From: Lutraria lutraria
Taxonomy: Eukaryota > Mollusca > Bivalvia > Venerida > Mactridae
Assembly (NCBI GenBank): GCA_964023205.1
Contig: OZ026833.1
Coordinates: forward strand, 42,191,137-42,255,136
DNA length: 64,000 nt
Direction of reading: 5' to 3'
Shown here: positions 1 to 12,200 of the stretch, piece by piece
Layout: the number at the start of each line of letters is the position of its first letter
Numbering within the stretch: position 1 is the first letter of the stretch
Notes under the pieces: generated by a model
Databases searched by the model: none
What the model was told of the DNA's origin: nothing
Seen by the model: the letters and a program-made list of their open reading frames with translations, nothing else
Position numbers and translations under genes: made by a program

Positions 1-1540
1 AGATATGTGACTCTGTCCGCCATTTTTGTTGCTGCGTTGATCGCTTTCCGCAGGAGTTCGTGTTATCCGGATACACGGTGTGCTCATACTCATGACTAAA
101 ATTCGTCCAGAAAATATTGGACAGTGAGAACAAATGGATGACATCACAGAAATTATTTAATACATATTGAAAATAGTTTCATTTAGTAAATTAGTCCAGG
201 AACACAGTTTTGTCTTTGAGCAGTGACTGGGACAAATATACACACATATGATATTACATAATGGCACAATGTCAGAAGTTCAGTATACAGTACAGCATAT
301 GTTACATATTAACTGTATAAAGATCAAAGCGCTGAAGGCACTGAATATTTTTGGGTATGCAACGACTTTTAGCAAATTTCTTCAAGGCAAACGGTTAAAA
401 GATGTTGCTTCTCCTTGGTAATTGTGATTAAATGACCTAAAGACGTACACTGTGCCAAGACTTCATCATACTTGATCTTCAAATTTTATTTCATAGTTAT
501 GACAACATGGGCCTTTACATTTTTAAGGTTGACTTTATCTTACATATTAAAACTTCGCTCATGACAGTACTCTCAGTCAATTGATTCAGATTTGTATTAA
601 TAATTAAATTTATTCATTCATTCATTTGGAACTGTTCATAACTTCGCTCAAGTGACAAGAATGCATGTTAAAGCTTATAAGGTGGTAGTGGTACCAACGT
701 GTTGAAACAGTTGTGAAGTGTCTTGACTGCCTAAATACGCTAAAACGTACATAACTATCTAAAGTTATTCACAAAGATTAAATATCATACTTTCATATAA
801 AAATACAAACCTATCCGAAAGTGCAAAACTCGTTTTCATTGCGATAAACACTTTACCCGTTATCGACTTCACTTTATCAGCTAGAACCATTTCCTATGTG
901 TTGTGCATTGCGTTAGTACGATTGGTATGATACCATTTTGACAATAATTCATTATTAAGTCTCTTACTAGACATCAAATCTGGTCATTGTTTCAATTATT
1001 TAACCGTAAGCAGTCATCGATTTTGATTGGCTGTCAAAATTGAATGGAAGCATAACTTTTTTCGACATTCGTTAGTTCCATGATTCGATAATGATCTCGC
1101 GTTTTGAATTGACAATGGGTGTTATTCTTGGAAAGTGATTTATCACGTTCCTATGTTATCATCAAGCTGAAAACTTTCCTTGGGCTCCATAGGAAATGAG
1201 TCTCAACTAAATAGTGTGAATATACAGACGTACCTGGTATATTTCCTCGAGTTATTTCAAATCATTTTATTGCAACGACATGCAAACAGTCGTGTTTTTA
1301 AATGAGTTTATTTTCATTTGTAAACAAACATGGTACATAAAAATATATCAAATAAACACGTAAAATATTTTATGGCATGAGAAATTTTGAGTAATTTTCT
1401 GCCAAGAGTGCAATACATAAAATTAGTACCAAAGCCAATATTAATTTCGGGAACGGTGTATTGTCATTCTCCTGTGACGTCACCGACATTTGCGCAGTTC
1501 CGATCACTTACGAAGCTTTCGGGAAAACCCTGTCAATGTT
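1..1540. other. No gene recognised
   Basis: AT-rich sequence without an ORF, splice-bounded exon or tandem repeat that I can support on either strand. Confidence 0.5.
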
Positions 1541-1559
1541 ATATGTAAACAATAATCGT

Positions 1560-2260
1560 ATTTCGTCCTCCGTAAATACAGTAACAACTTAATATTCTTC
1601 ACTGCACCAGACATGTCATTGACATATATAAGAAACAGCAATGGACCATGGGGAACACTTCATGCTTTTGTTGCACGAGAAGAGTGACTACCAACGACAT
1701 CTACCAACTGATATCGATCGAACAAATGTGAAGTAAACAACTGAGCTGTAGCATTGAGAGACTTAGCGTCTTTAACTTCTTCAACAGAATGCTATGATCC
1801 ACAAAGGCGGCTTCCTCCAATCCAACAAAGCAATACAAAAATGTTTGCCTTTATCCATTCTGGACCTAATATAATGTGGAAGATGAATGAGAAATGTGTC
1901 AGTAGAAAAACCTTGTCTGAAGCCAGACTAGGAATCATACACTGTCGGGAGACTATTTGAAGACATATATTTTTCAACTTAATCAAAGATACCTTTTTTA
2001 AATGCTTTGGACAAAATACTGAGACTTGACGATAATTACTGACTTCTGTTTTGTCATTTACCTTGAATAAAGCTGACATCAGGTCATCTGGCACAAAACA
2101 CTGGATAATGGACAAATGAATTATGTGGGTGAGTGGGGCTGAAATCATTTGGGAAGCATCTTTAACAAAGCGGGAGGTGGTAACGTCTAACCAAGTAGCT
2201 TTGTTTAAACTAAGCGAATTCAAATATTTAAACATCTTGCTTTCAGAGGCTACTGAAAAC
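1560..2260 (-). pseudogene. Degenerate LINE reverse transcriptase fragment
   Basis: Read on the minus strand, this region gives the central part of a non-LTR retrotransposon reverse transcriptase. A 147-residue frame (2235 down to 1792) contains the familiar stretch starting KATWLD, then VPDDLMSALF and NYRQVSV, which match the fingers/palm blocks of CR1/jockey-type enzymes. After a break the match continues to about 1560 with DHSILLKKL, an in-frame stop, VPHGPLLFLIYVNDM and a decayed LLLY block where the catalytic YADD should be. Neither the endonuclease nor the C-terminal region is seen. With the catalytic aspartates lost and stops present it is a dead copy. Assignment to reverse transcriptase is confident; assignment to a clade is not. 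Confidence 0.8.
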
Positions 2261-4127
2261 AGAAACTTCGATGTTAATATAGTGTAATGGATTTGTAAGT
2301 AATGAACCCTAAAAAAATAACTTATGCATTATTAAAGAAAATTGTAATGTTTTGGCCGCTTTAACTGAAATCACACTAACCTTGGTCTACTGGTGTTCTT
2401 AAGAAAGTTCTAAAGTCTTTGACAGCTTGGTAAAAAAGGCATTTAAGAGTCTGAATTCTTTAAAATTTCTTGAAATACTTGTCCAGGTTCTGTTAGAATA
2501 TTGCTCGCCAATCAGGGGTTTCCATTCCTTATAACGTTTTAAAATATTTGGACCTTCTCTCTTAGAACATTTAACAGATTAAGTGTCTGTAATCTTTAAA
2601 ATCTTATATATTTCTGTGCTTTTTAATAAATACCTTTTTTCTCACATACTATTTAAAATACTTTGTTCAACTATTGTCATATTAGTGTACTATTCTAGAA
2701 CCAGTTTGTTCTCTTTGGCAATTCTATTATTATCCGAAATATCAGTATGTCAAAATATTTCTTTTTATAATTATGTTGTTTGTTTTTATTTGTTTTAATG
2801 TATTCGATTTTAACGTCACATTCGATAGCTATGTTCATTTATTTTGTATATAATTCGATTATCAGGACTTGATCTACTGTTTTCAGAAAATAGATCTTTA
2901 GATGTAATGTGTGGGTATTCACATTGTCAAGACTTGCAGTGAGTTGCTTTTTGTGTTATCACATTTGCATCGTTGTTCAGAATTTCCATACATCGAGAAT
3001 TAAAGGATGACAGATACAAATTTAATTTTGTGCTATCATTCTACATGTATGTGGTATAGTATGCTCCTATCTTTGTATGTGTCTGAGTCTGCATTGTCTT
3101 TTTCTCGTGTTAGATAGAGTTTGTATTAATGTACACTTTAATCGAAAAAAAGAACACATTCATTCTCTAGATTATACTGTATTATAATGTACAGTGACGG
3201 GGAGGTAGCAGAGATACTATTTGCTGACCGACTGATCCTGGTTAAATCACAAAGATTCCGTTCAAGTGGTGATAAGGGTTTGGATACGGAACTGAAATGA
3301 ATAAAAATGACGGAATCGGATCTCCTCGGCGTTTGTCTAAAGAAATTGCCTCGGACATAAAAGGCAGGCCGCCATTTTATTTTCGTTGTTCGTGGGCTAC
3401 TTTCCCTTATGGGAATCCCATGATGGAAACAACTTGATTCTCTTTAAATGGGAACTGATGTCTTTTTTATTAATATAGCGAACGATAAATAGATTTGTTG
3501 GTCTGTAGGCTAATTCTGAGAATAATTCTTGAAAACGAGTACCTTGTGTTTGAAAAGTAGTGATCGGAACCGCTTAATCAGAAATTGTAACCCTACACTT
3601 ATGTACGAGGCGTATTTCTCAGTTACGGAAAAAAAGCATATACATGTACGTGCAATACCTTTATTTTGAAAAGTCCCAAATAAAAAATAACCGTTTTTTT
3701 TTTTTTTAAAGTGCTGTTTATTAAAGATAAGCAACATATGTTATTACATAATTATAAAATATGGTGCAAAAACAGTAAATATTTAAAAACAAGTAACAAT
3801 CAATTAAGCAAAAATAACGTCTAAAAGTTTAGCTAACTTAAGTTGAGCCAAGTGATAAGTTTCAATACGGCGCTTTCAAGCTTCAGCCTAGAGTTACGTC
3901 TTGAATGAAATGTGATGCTTACAACATGGTTTGACGTGAAACTTGTTGTTGCGAAAACTTTCTAGTTTTGTCCGTTCCTTGTTTACTATTTTAGTCTTGG
4001 CTATACGAAATTCTAGTAATTAGTGAACACTTATCACAAATAAACAAACAAATGTACAAGTATGAAGTCAAGTACTCGTATGTGTTTGCTTTTTTTGCTT
4101 TCCGATATATACGCACGTACGTCTGTT
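2261..4127. other. No gene recognised
   Basis: AT-rich intergenic sequence. The short ORFs here have no domain-like pattern, and no flanking splice sites argue for exons. Confidence 0.5.
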
Positions 4128-4337
4128 AGTTTGGTCGAGTTTTACGCCCTTTTTTAACAGTCAGAGTCATATGAGATGGACGGTTCATCTAACCATCGTT
4201 CCTGGGAAAACCAGTACTAGACTTCAATCCTCCATAAGCAATTGCCTACTTTCTCTGGTCGGTAGCTTGTCTCGAATCCAATTAGAGGTAACAGTGATTT
4301 GAAGACCTTAACCACTGGACCACAGAGGCGGGTCAAT
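4128..4337 (-). repeat. tRNA-derived SINE, family 1, copy A
   Basis: Its body matches the copy at 60732-60984. Shared blocks are the tail 'tcgagttttacgcc', the core 'agtactagact', 'ataagcaa', 'tgcctacttt' and the tRNA-like head read on the minus strand (GACCCGCCTCTGTGGTCCAGTGG). The B-box-like segment is damaged in this copy. The minus-strand head is at the high-coordinate end. Confidence 0.7.
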
Positions 4338-5104
4338 ACGCACGTAACCAAACGCATTCAAAATTCAAAAATGTATAAATGACAGATGTATAATTGCAAA
4401 CGACAATCTAAAACACACTTCTCAGATCCATAAATGTGTAAAATATCAAGAATTCAACATGAAACGAGGAAAAAATACAAACGCTCCGTTTTTCACAGGA
4501 TTGTCAGAAGCTAGATATTACCAGTGAAATTGAGACAGATAGACAGACAGACGAATAGACGGACGGACGTACTCACTGAAGTGACGTTGTGGGGTGCCGC
4601 CTTTGATCTTCTTTTGATCTTCTGAACCCCACAAGCAACATTTTTGCACCCCATAAGCACAAATATTCCCCACAACGTCGGTTTGTACGTACTGAAACCC
4701 AATAACGACAACTTGTACTTACCCTAACCTTACCCCTAACCCTATAATGCCACCTGGGTGCGTACGGACACAAACACACAAACAAGATCTGTGTTTTTGT
4801 CGTAGTTGTTTATTCACGCATGCAAGTGTATGTATGCATGTTTATATGACGCTTAGTTCTGTTCTGAATCCATGCAGATGATATTTTTGGCCTTCATTTT
4901 AGGTTTTATGTTAGTCAGAAGTTCTCTTGCATATATTGAGATTTAACGTCTGTCTGCAATTATTTAAGTATCATCATCACTCATAATATAAGGTCTCTTG
5001 TCCATTGTTAAAAGCATTAAGTCGAAACTTCACCGAATAAAACTAACTATGAATTTTATTATTAAAACGAATAACGACCGCTGCACAGTCCGATTTTTCG
5101 GTAA
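4338..5104. other. Intergenic, simple GACA/GACG repeat
   Basis: It contains a short (GACA)n/(GACG)n run near 4531-4570 and a brief 'ccctaacc' stretch near 4723-4743. The latter is too short and irregular to call telomeric. No gene was recognised. Confidence 0.5.
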
Positions 5105-5108
5105 TTAA

Positions 5109-5334
5109 AGTCCCATAAGCATATAAATCTATTGGTCGTATTAGTTTTTGTTTGTTCAATAACAGAGGAATCCTGTGTATGTTCCTCCCGCGCACGCGCT
5201 CTACATATTTCAATTTTACAAAAGCAATAATTACAGTGAAATGATTGTTTTAAGAAGAAGAATTATTTTGCGATAACATCAGCAATTGTTAGTTTTTTGC
5301 ATATATTTTTCTATAACAAAAAGCTAATGGGACT
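5109..5334. mobile_element. TTAA-flanked MITE, family A, copy 1
   Basis: The left end is AGTCCCATAAGC and the right end reads, on the other strand, AGTCCCATTAGC. TTAA lies on both sides (5105-5108 and 5335-5338). At 226 bp it is internally deleted compared with the 376-bp copy at 55928. It carries no coding capacity. TTAA target duplication is the hallmark of piggyBac-type transposition; which autonomous element mobilised it is unknown. Confidence 0.8.
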
Positions 5335-5934
5335 TTAAACATTCGTAAGAAGATGCGTCTTTTAATACGGAAGAATGTAATCTTGGATTTGTAAGTAACT
5401 AAAATAAACAGTAATACATAAAGATAGATGTATATTTAATATAAAATCTGTCCGTACTATTTTGAGATAATAGTTTTGTGAGTTATGTTGAAACAAACAA
5501 GAAATACATCAAACCGCAAGTTCTTGTTTGTAACTGTTCGTCTGGAATAATGCAATTACGGTTTTCATATCATGTTGAAGAATATTTGTAATTGTTTAGG
5601 ATTTGTAAAATTCGAATAAACGACAGTTGCATTCAGTACAACAGTATGGTGGTTTCTGGACTGAATAATCGTTGCTCGAAAAGGGCAAATAGTTATCAAT
5701 AATGCAGCGTAATGCAAAGAACTTGAAAAATTTCCTCTGAATAATTCAAATTTATGTAAAGATAATGAAAATGTATTTGTTTTTCATCTAACCTCTCGGG
5801 TGTCAATAATGACAAGGATGAAACTGTGTATCAATCAATCCTTTATAAACTACGGCATGATGAAATATCAGTGAAAACTTGTCTCAGTTGCGACATGTCA
5901 ATGAAGCCATACCCAACTGAATTGAACTATATAT
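5335..5934. other. No gene recognised
   Basis: AT-rich DNA downstream of the stop codon of the PAN-domain gene. It presumably includes its 3' UTR, but no poly(A) site can be chosen with confidence. Confidence 0.4.
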
Positions 5935-6224
5935 TTACTTTATTTTGAAATATATATCTGTTGACACAGTGTCAGGTAATAACTGAAAAACAGAAAATTT
6001 GTCCGTAATGGTAGCATCTGTACAGGTACATTTTGATAGGTTAGCTACGTAGGTCAATGATGAAAACGTTGGATGCCGTAATGAGCAGAAAGTAACACAT
6101 TCCATAACATTACGAACGAGAGTGCTGCTTCCCAACTCGTTCGCTCTAAAAGAACCATGTCTATCAAAGATTTCAACATGCTTGAAACACATCTCTTCAG
6201 GTAAATGTTTGAAGCACACGTCAT
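5935..6224 (-). CDS. PAN gene, exon 3 (terminal, second PAN domain)
   Basis: The acceptor TATATTTCAG precedes position 6224 on the minus strand. The exon begins with two bases, matching the phase 1 end of exon 2, and stays open to a stop at 5935. Residues include the paired cysteines ECVTFC and a later KCTC, as in molluscan PAN/Apple repeats. One cysteine of the usual pattern is replaced by His. Confidence 0.65.
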
Positions 6225-9200
6225 CTGAAATATAAAAACTACATGGTTTGGTGCATCACAAAAATATGCTAATGCATAATGGTGTTAGTACAAGGTATAT
6301 TCCCAGGGGCGTAGCTTGTCCCAATATAGTGTGTAGTCGCCTTTCTATGGGGTTCGGAGGCATAATTTTTCACTAATCACTACAGATTGCCGGTGACGCA
6401 TTCTTAACCATTTTCCAGTATGTTTTAGCATAAAGATATTTAAGAAGTTCTTGCAGATTTTTCTTTTTAGATTTACTCTTTAAACTTGGCCAAAAACTCT
6501 GGGAACTCGGGTCTTCTATTCTCCTGCCCCCCTACCACCTTATTGTTTCCTTTTTCTTTTCATAGGTACATGCCTACAGTGCCTATAGGAAGATACGCCA
6601 GTGATTCCTGCTTGTTTGCCTGATGAACCCACACTATTAAATGATATTGTAATAAAATGTATCATATCAAGGTCGCAAAAACATGTGACACTTGATTTTA
6701 CACGCAGTTCACCTTTTTAGTAGACAACAGTAGCCCTTCAATATTATCTTTACGTCTATATAAGCAGCCTACCTGGAGTGCGTCTTATCAAAGATCGTAC
6801 GCTAGTTTTGGTCGTACGATAATCGTACGTCGATCGTACGATTATGGAGGTGTCTTATCAAAGATCGTCAATGATCTTAGACGTACGATTATCGTAAGAT
6901 TATACCTCAATCCTACGATCGCCAGAAAGCAGTCGTAGATCAAACAAAATGGCCGCTTTAGTCCTGTTAAATCGACGACGCCGTCGAAAGCAACGAAAAT
7001 TTCGACCTAGACTAGAAGATATAATTTAAATAATGTAGAAGTTGTCGCCAGGTACCGGCTAAACGAAGAAAGTATTTATGAGTTGAAGAGCTGTGTCGAG
7101 ATGACTTTGTCTCCGTCAACAAATCGATCTTGTGCTCTTAGTAGCATGGTAAAGGTATGTAATTGTATATCGTAATAGTATGTAACATTTTAATGTATAT
7201 TTAGTGGTAAGTACCCCAACATTATTTCCCTTACGTAAGCCGGGTGTCATTAGGTTGAACCGTTAAGTTCCGTGTAGTGACTGAACCCTTCCGCATATAC
7301 TCTCTTATCTCGAGTCGATAAAAATATTATCGTGTACAGCATGAAGCATAATCGTCTCAGGAAAATAGAATACAATGAAATGCATAGTTCAGCCACATAG
7401 TCGTTATCAATTTGACAATCTATGACGTAACTTTGTCTTCAAAACAAACATGGCGGCTCGCATACATGATACAAGATGAACGGGCAAGTGATATGCAACC
7501 TTTTTAGTCTTACGATGTGGAAACTCTACGCTAAATAGAATCTAGCCTGTCTGATATGAATTGTGTGTACATTGACTGTATGGACATTGACATGAATGTG
7601 AAGATGAATCGTTTGCCTCGTACTCGTAGCTTACGAATGTTTGGTTCAGACGTGTAAACATTTTATCGCTCAGTCTTCTTTAGCAGTTCGGGGGCATATT
7701 GTTTTTGGCCTCTCTGGTTATCTGTTTGTACCAAACTTTAACCTTGCCTATAAAATCAAAACGCTTGCACCCACATTAATCAAACTTCATAAGTAGGTTC
7801 CTCATGACAACCTCTACAGGACCTGTGCATTTTCAGGTCAATAGGTCAAAGGTCACGGGGTCATTGTGTTTATCAAATATCAAATTATAGTCTTAGATGT
7901 ATGCACAAAACTAGATGAAAACTTAGAAATTGCAAGTATTTTTTTTTCAACATTTGATGTATTATACTCAGTCAATGGAATGGTGATGATGAGGCTTTTT
8001 GCAATGAATGAGGAACAATTTCTTGACTGTATTATGTGAATGATTATCAATATATTGTATATGTGATTATCTATCATTGTATTATTTTCAGCACACACAG
8101 TCTTTATGACACTGGAAATTTCAGTGATGACTATTTTGAAAACCATTGTGTTCCATCAGACGTCACATGTGAAAACAGTATGCAGTGTGAGAATAGCCTC
8201 TTAAAAATAAACACAAATGTGTCTGTATTCATTCAGGAAGTGTAAATCAAAGGATATAGCGATTAGAAACATGAAAGCAAAAAATGCTCATTTTCCTTTT
8301 AAGTCCTTAGAAGGAGTTTTTTTATATTCAGAATGAGTTGTTGATATACTCAAAGCTCATCAGAAGTTGAGAACTGAATATATAGATGTGAAAATAATGT
8401 TTCGACAAAAAATTGTGTTATTATAAACTTATCATTGACAATACAATGTACGCAAATACAATCCAAAGACAGTATGTTTGTCATAAATCAGAATTTAATA
8501 ATGTTTGGACGTTTTTGTATGCCTTCTGAGCAGATGCTACACTTTATGTTGCTCACTGTGAATATGGATACATATTAAAGAAATAATGGTGTTGGTATAT
8601 GTTATCAGTTAGTGGAAACATGGTGTTAACCTTGTTCTCTTAAGTGATAACTTTTGTCAATGACTGAGTGTTATTACTTGTTAATTTGTGTACCTTGCAT
8701 ATCGTGTGGACAGTTTTTGAAGTTTAACAATTGTATGCATTGATATTTAATAATTTATTTTATTTCTGCTGTTATTTGATAATTTAACTGTCACCACAAG
8801 CAGTTTAAATGTCTGTTTTATTTATTATTTGTAGCATGTATATTTATTCAGCTGTATATATAGATATGTCTTTATTTCCTCCAAGTTATATGTTATTGGA
8901 AGCTAGTTTATAAAGGATATGCCATTTTAATGTATGATAAATCAAGTTGAGAAAAAATGTTTTAATAAAAACATATTAAAGTCATCTGCAGTTTATTTAT
9001 TTTTACATTTCATATAGATAGTAAAAGACACCTTCAGTAAACATATGCATTACAATACTGAACAGTTAGAACTGGTTGAAAAACAGTCCCGGAAAACTGG
9101 CGTGGTGAATTGGCGCCGTACATAACTGAAAAAATGTTGAAAAACGGAGTTAAACCCAAATGAATAAAAATAAAACTTATTTTTGGTTTTGGGGAAAGAA

Positions 9201-12200
9201 AATACCCTTTTCTTTTCCAATCAGATTGTTATAAACAATCCTTGGGAAGGACAAATTGTGACTTTGTTGACAGGCTGTCTTTAATCAGAAAAGCATGGCC
9301 TTAATTTACAGGGTGGCCATTATTCGAAGATGGTTTCACAGGTTTAACTGTGCAACAATTACATCATGATTGACCACAGATAGGCCTTGAATCCACTCTC
9401 TTGCTGATATATTTCCCATCGATATGACATAAATAATTTAGTTTGTCTGTACAACCCAGACAATATGTTCAATCATTCTCTAGGAGTCTGTATTCATTAT
9501 GTCACTTGATCATAACTTTCACGTTTCTACATTGCAATCACAAAGGAAGCATTAAAAAAGAACATAAATAATTTGTTGTAATAATGCACACTGGTTCCTA
9601 TGTTCAATTGTTCTATTATTGTTTAATTCAGTGGGCTGTTGTATTTGAATTTGTATTTCAATCGATCATATAACAAATTAATGCATTCATTCTACCTCAA
9701 ACGCTTTACAATAACAAATGTGAGAACTGTTAAATTCTAAGTATAATATGTATTAATGATGCAAATTATTAAAACAAGCAAATGTAAGCAGACTATTAAA
9801 ATAAATATTTTATAACGGATGTCATACTAGACTGATTCCCTGATATACATGTGTAGGGCTTGAAATTTAACCACAAAGAATTGTTGAGTCAGCTTAAAAT
9901 GCTTTGTTCCGAAAAGGTTTTGAACTAATAGATTTAAAATAGTTGGTTAACTCATTTAGCTATTCACTGTTAAATACCAGTATTTCTTCTTTTAACTCTT
10001 ATCTAATAATTATATATATTTACGCTGATAATTATATGACATTAACAATCCCGGTGTCAAGAGTCAGTGTTGTTATTTGTGTATATATAGTTTAATTAGT
10101 CTCAGTACATGACTGACAATAGTTTTATAATGAGTCTTTTTCTTTTCTCTTTCATCCATAAATTTTTCATTCCAAATAGAGATAATCATAATACCGGTTA
10201 AATTCTACATTTCGTTTCGGTAGAATATTATGATCCGGTTATCATTTATCAAAGCTCTGAAGGTTCTGCTGTTGTTCGGAACTACAAAGCAGTCAAAAGT
10301 TGAATTCCTTTGTTCCCGTTCCATGTGCTTTCAGTACTTTGATTTATGTTTCCCACCTGGTCACCAAAAGTAGTTCAGCAATTAGGATAATATTATATAG
10401 TCTACATTACCAGGTAGTTGTATTAACAGTGTTAACAAAGTTTTCCTAAGATTTGACCTGGTGACCTAGTTAATGACCCCAGATGAACCATATTTATACT
10501 TGGCCGTTATATCATTAAAACAAACGATTTGACAAAGTTTGGTGAAGATCCAATAGTAACTGTGAAATCTACAGTGTTAACATGGTTTTTCATAAGATTT
10601 GACCTAGCGACCTAGTGTTTGACCCAAGATGACCCATGTTCGAACTCGTCCAAGATATTATGAAGACAAACATTCTGACAAGGTTTCATGATCATCCAAT
10701 CAAAACAGTGACTTCTAGAGTGTTCACAAGGTTTTCCAGCAATTTGCCCTAGTGACCTAGTTTTTCACCGGAAATGACCCATTATCAAACTTGACCTACA
10801 TATTATTAAAATAAACATTCTGACAAAGTTTCATGAAGATCCAGTCAAAACAGTGATTTCTAAAGTGTTCACAAGGTTTTCCCTTATTTGGCCCTGGTGA
10901 CCTAGTTTTTTACCCAAGATGGCCCAATATCGAACTCGTCCGAGATTTTGTTGATATTAATGTTCTGACCCAGTTTTGCTAAAATTGAGCTAAAAATGTG
11001 GCCCCTAGTGTGGTCACAACATAAAGTTTGACGACGCACGACGCACACCGCACGACGCCGGACGGGAGTGATCCTAATAGCTCACTTTGTCACTTTGTGA
11101 CATGTGAGCTAAAAATACAACAAATCATAATTGTATGTACACTAAACATTGTCACTGTAACGAATATAATATGTCATAATGGCATGACTATCACAAAATT
11201 ATCACAGAATACTGGTATCATATCACAAGTTTACCTATCTATATACATATCAGAATATACATTAAATTTTGAAATGCGTAACATGATAACAATAACTACA
11301 TGTAAGTTTGATTGAAATCACTTGAAAATATTTGTCACCAAGATTCTCCCTATTACAATTGCAAAAAAATGAAGAGTCCAAAAATTCTACATATATAAAC
11401 GAAAGGGCCAATATGGCCCTATATCGCTCACATGACAATCACTGTTCACTCATTAAAACATTGTTTTGAACTGGTGACCTAGTTTTGTACCCCAGATGAC
11501 CCATGTTAGAACTTACATAAAAATAAGACAAAAATTCTGACAAAATTTGGTGAAGATCCAATCAAAACCATGAAAACTACAGCATAGACAAGGTTTCCCT
11601 AAGAGTTGACATCGTGACCTAGTTTTCGACCCCAGATTACCTATGTTCGAATTTGTCTTACATATCATTAAGACAAACATTCTGACAAGGTTTGGTGAAA
11701 ATACAATCAACATTTGACATCTACAGTGTTAATAAGGTTTTCCTAAGATTTGACCTCGTGACCTAGTTCTTGAACCTAGGTGACCCATATTTAAACTTGT
11801 CCATAATACCATTAAGACTAACAATCTTACAAGGTTTGGCCAAGATCCAATTAAAACCATGACATTTAGAGCTTTTACAAGATTTTTACCTAAGATTTGA
11901 CCTGGTGACCCACTTTTTGACCCCGGCTGACCCATGTTCAACCTTGACCCACATATCATTGAGGCAAACATTCTGACAAGGTTTGTTGAAGATCCAATCA
12001 AAACTGTGACATCTACAGTGTTAACAAAGTTTTCCTAAGATTTGACCTGGTGACCTAGTTATTGACCCAGATGACCCATAATTTTACTTCATCATTAAAA
12101 CAAACGATTTTACAAAGTTTGGTGAAGATCCAATTATAACTGTGAAATCTACAGTGTAAACATGGTTTTTCATAATAATTGACCTAACAACCTAGCAAGG

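Noticed and set aside
4573..4785. Telomere-like 'ccctaacc' stretch
   Set aside because: Only two or three irregular units, far too short for an interstitial telomere claim.
11513..12001. Minus-strand ORFs of 66 and 90 codons with repeated LVRMF/GSRTRSRGQILGK blocks
   Set aside because: They are translations of a roughly 130-bp tandem DNA repeat common in bivalves; the protein periodicity equals the DNA unit.
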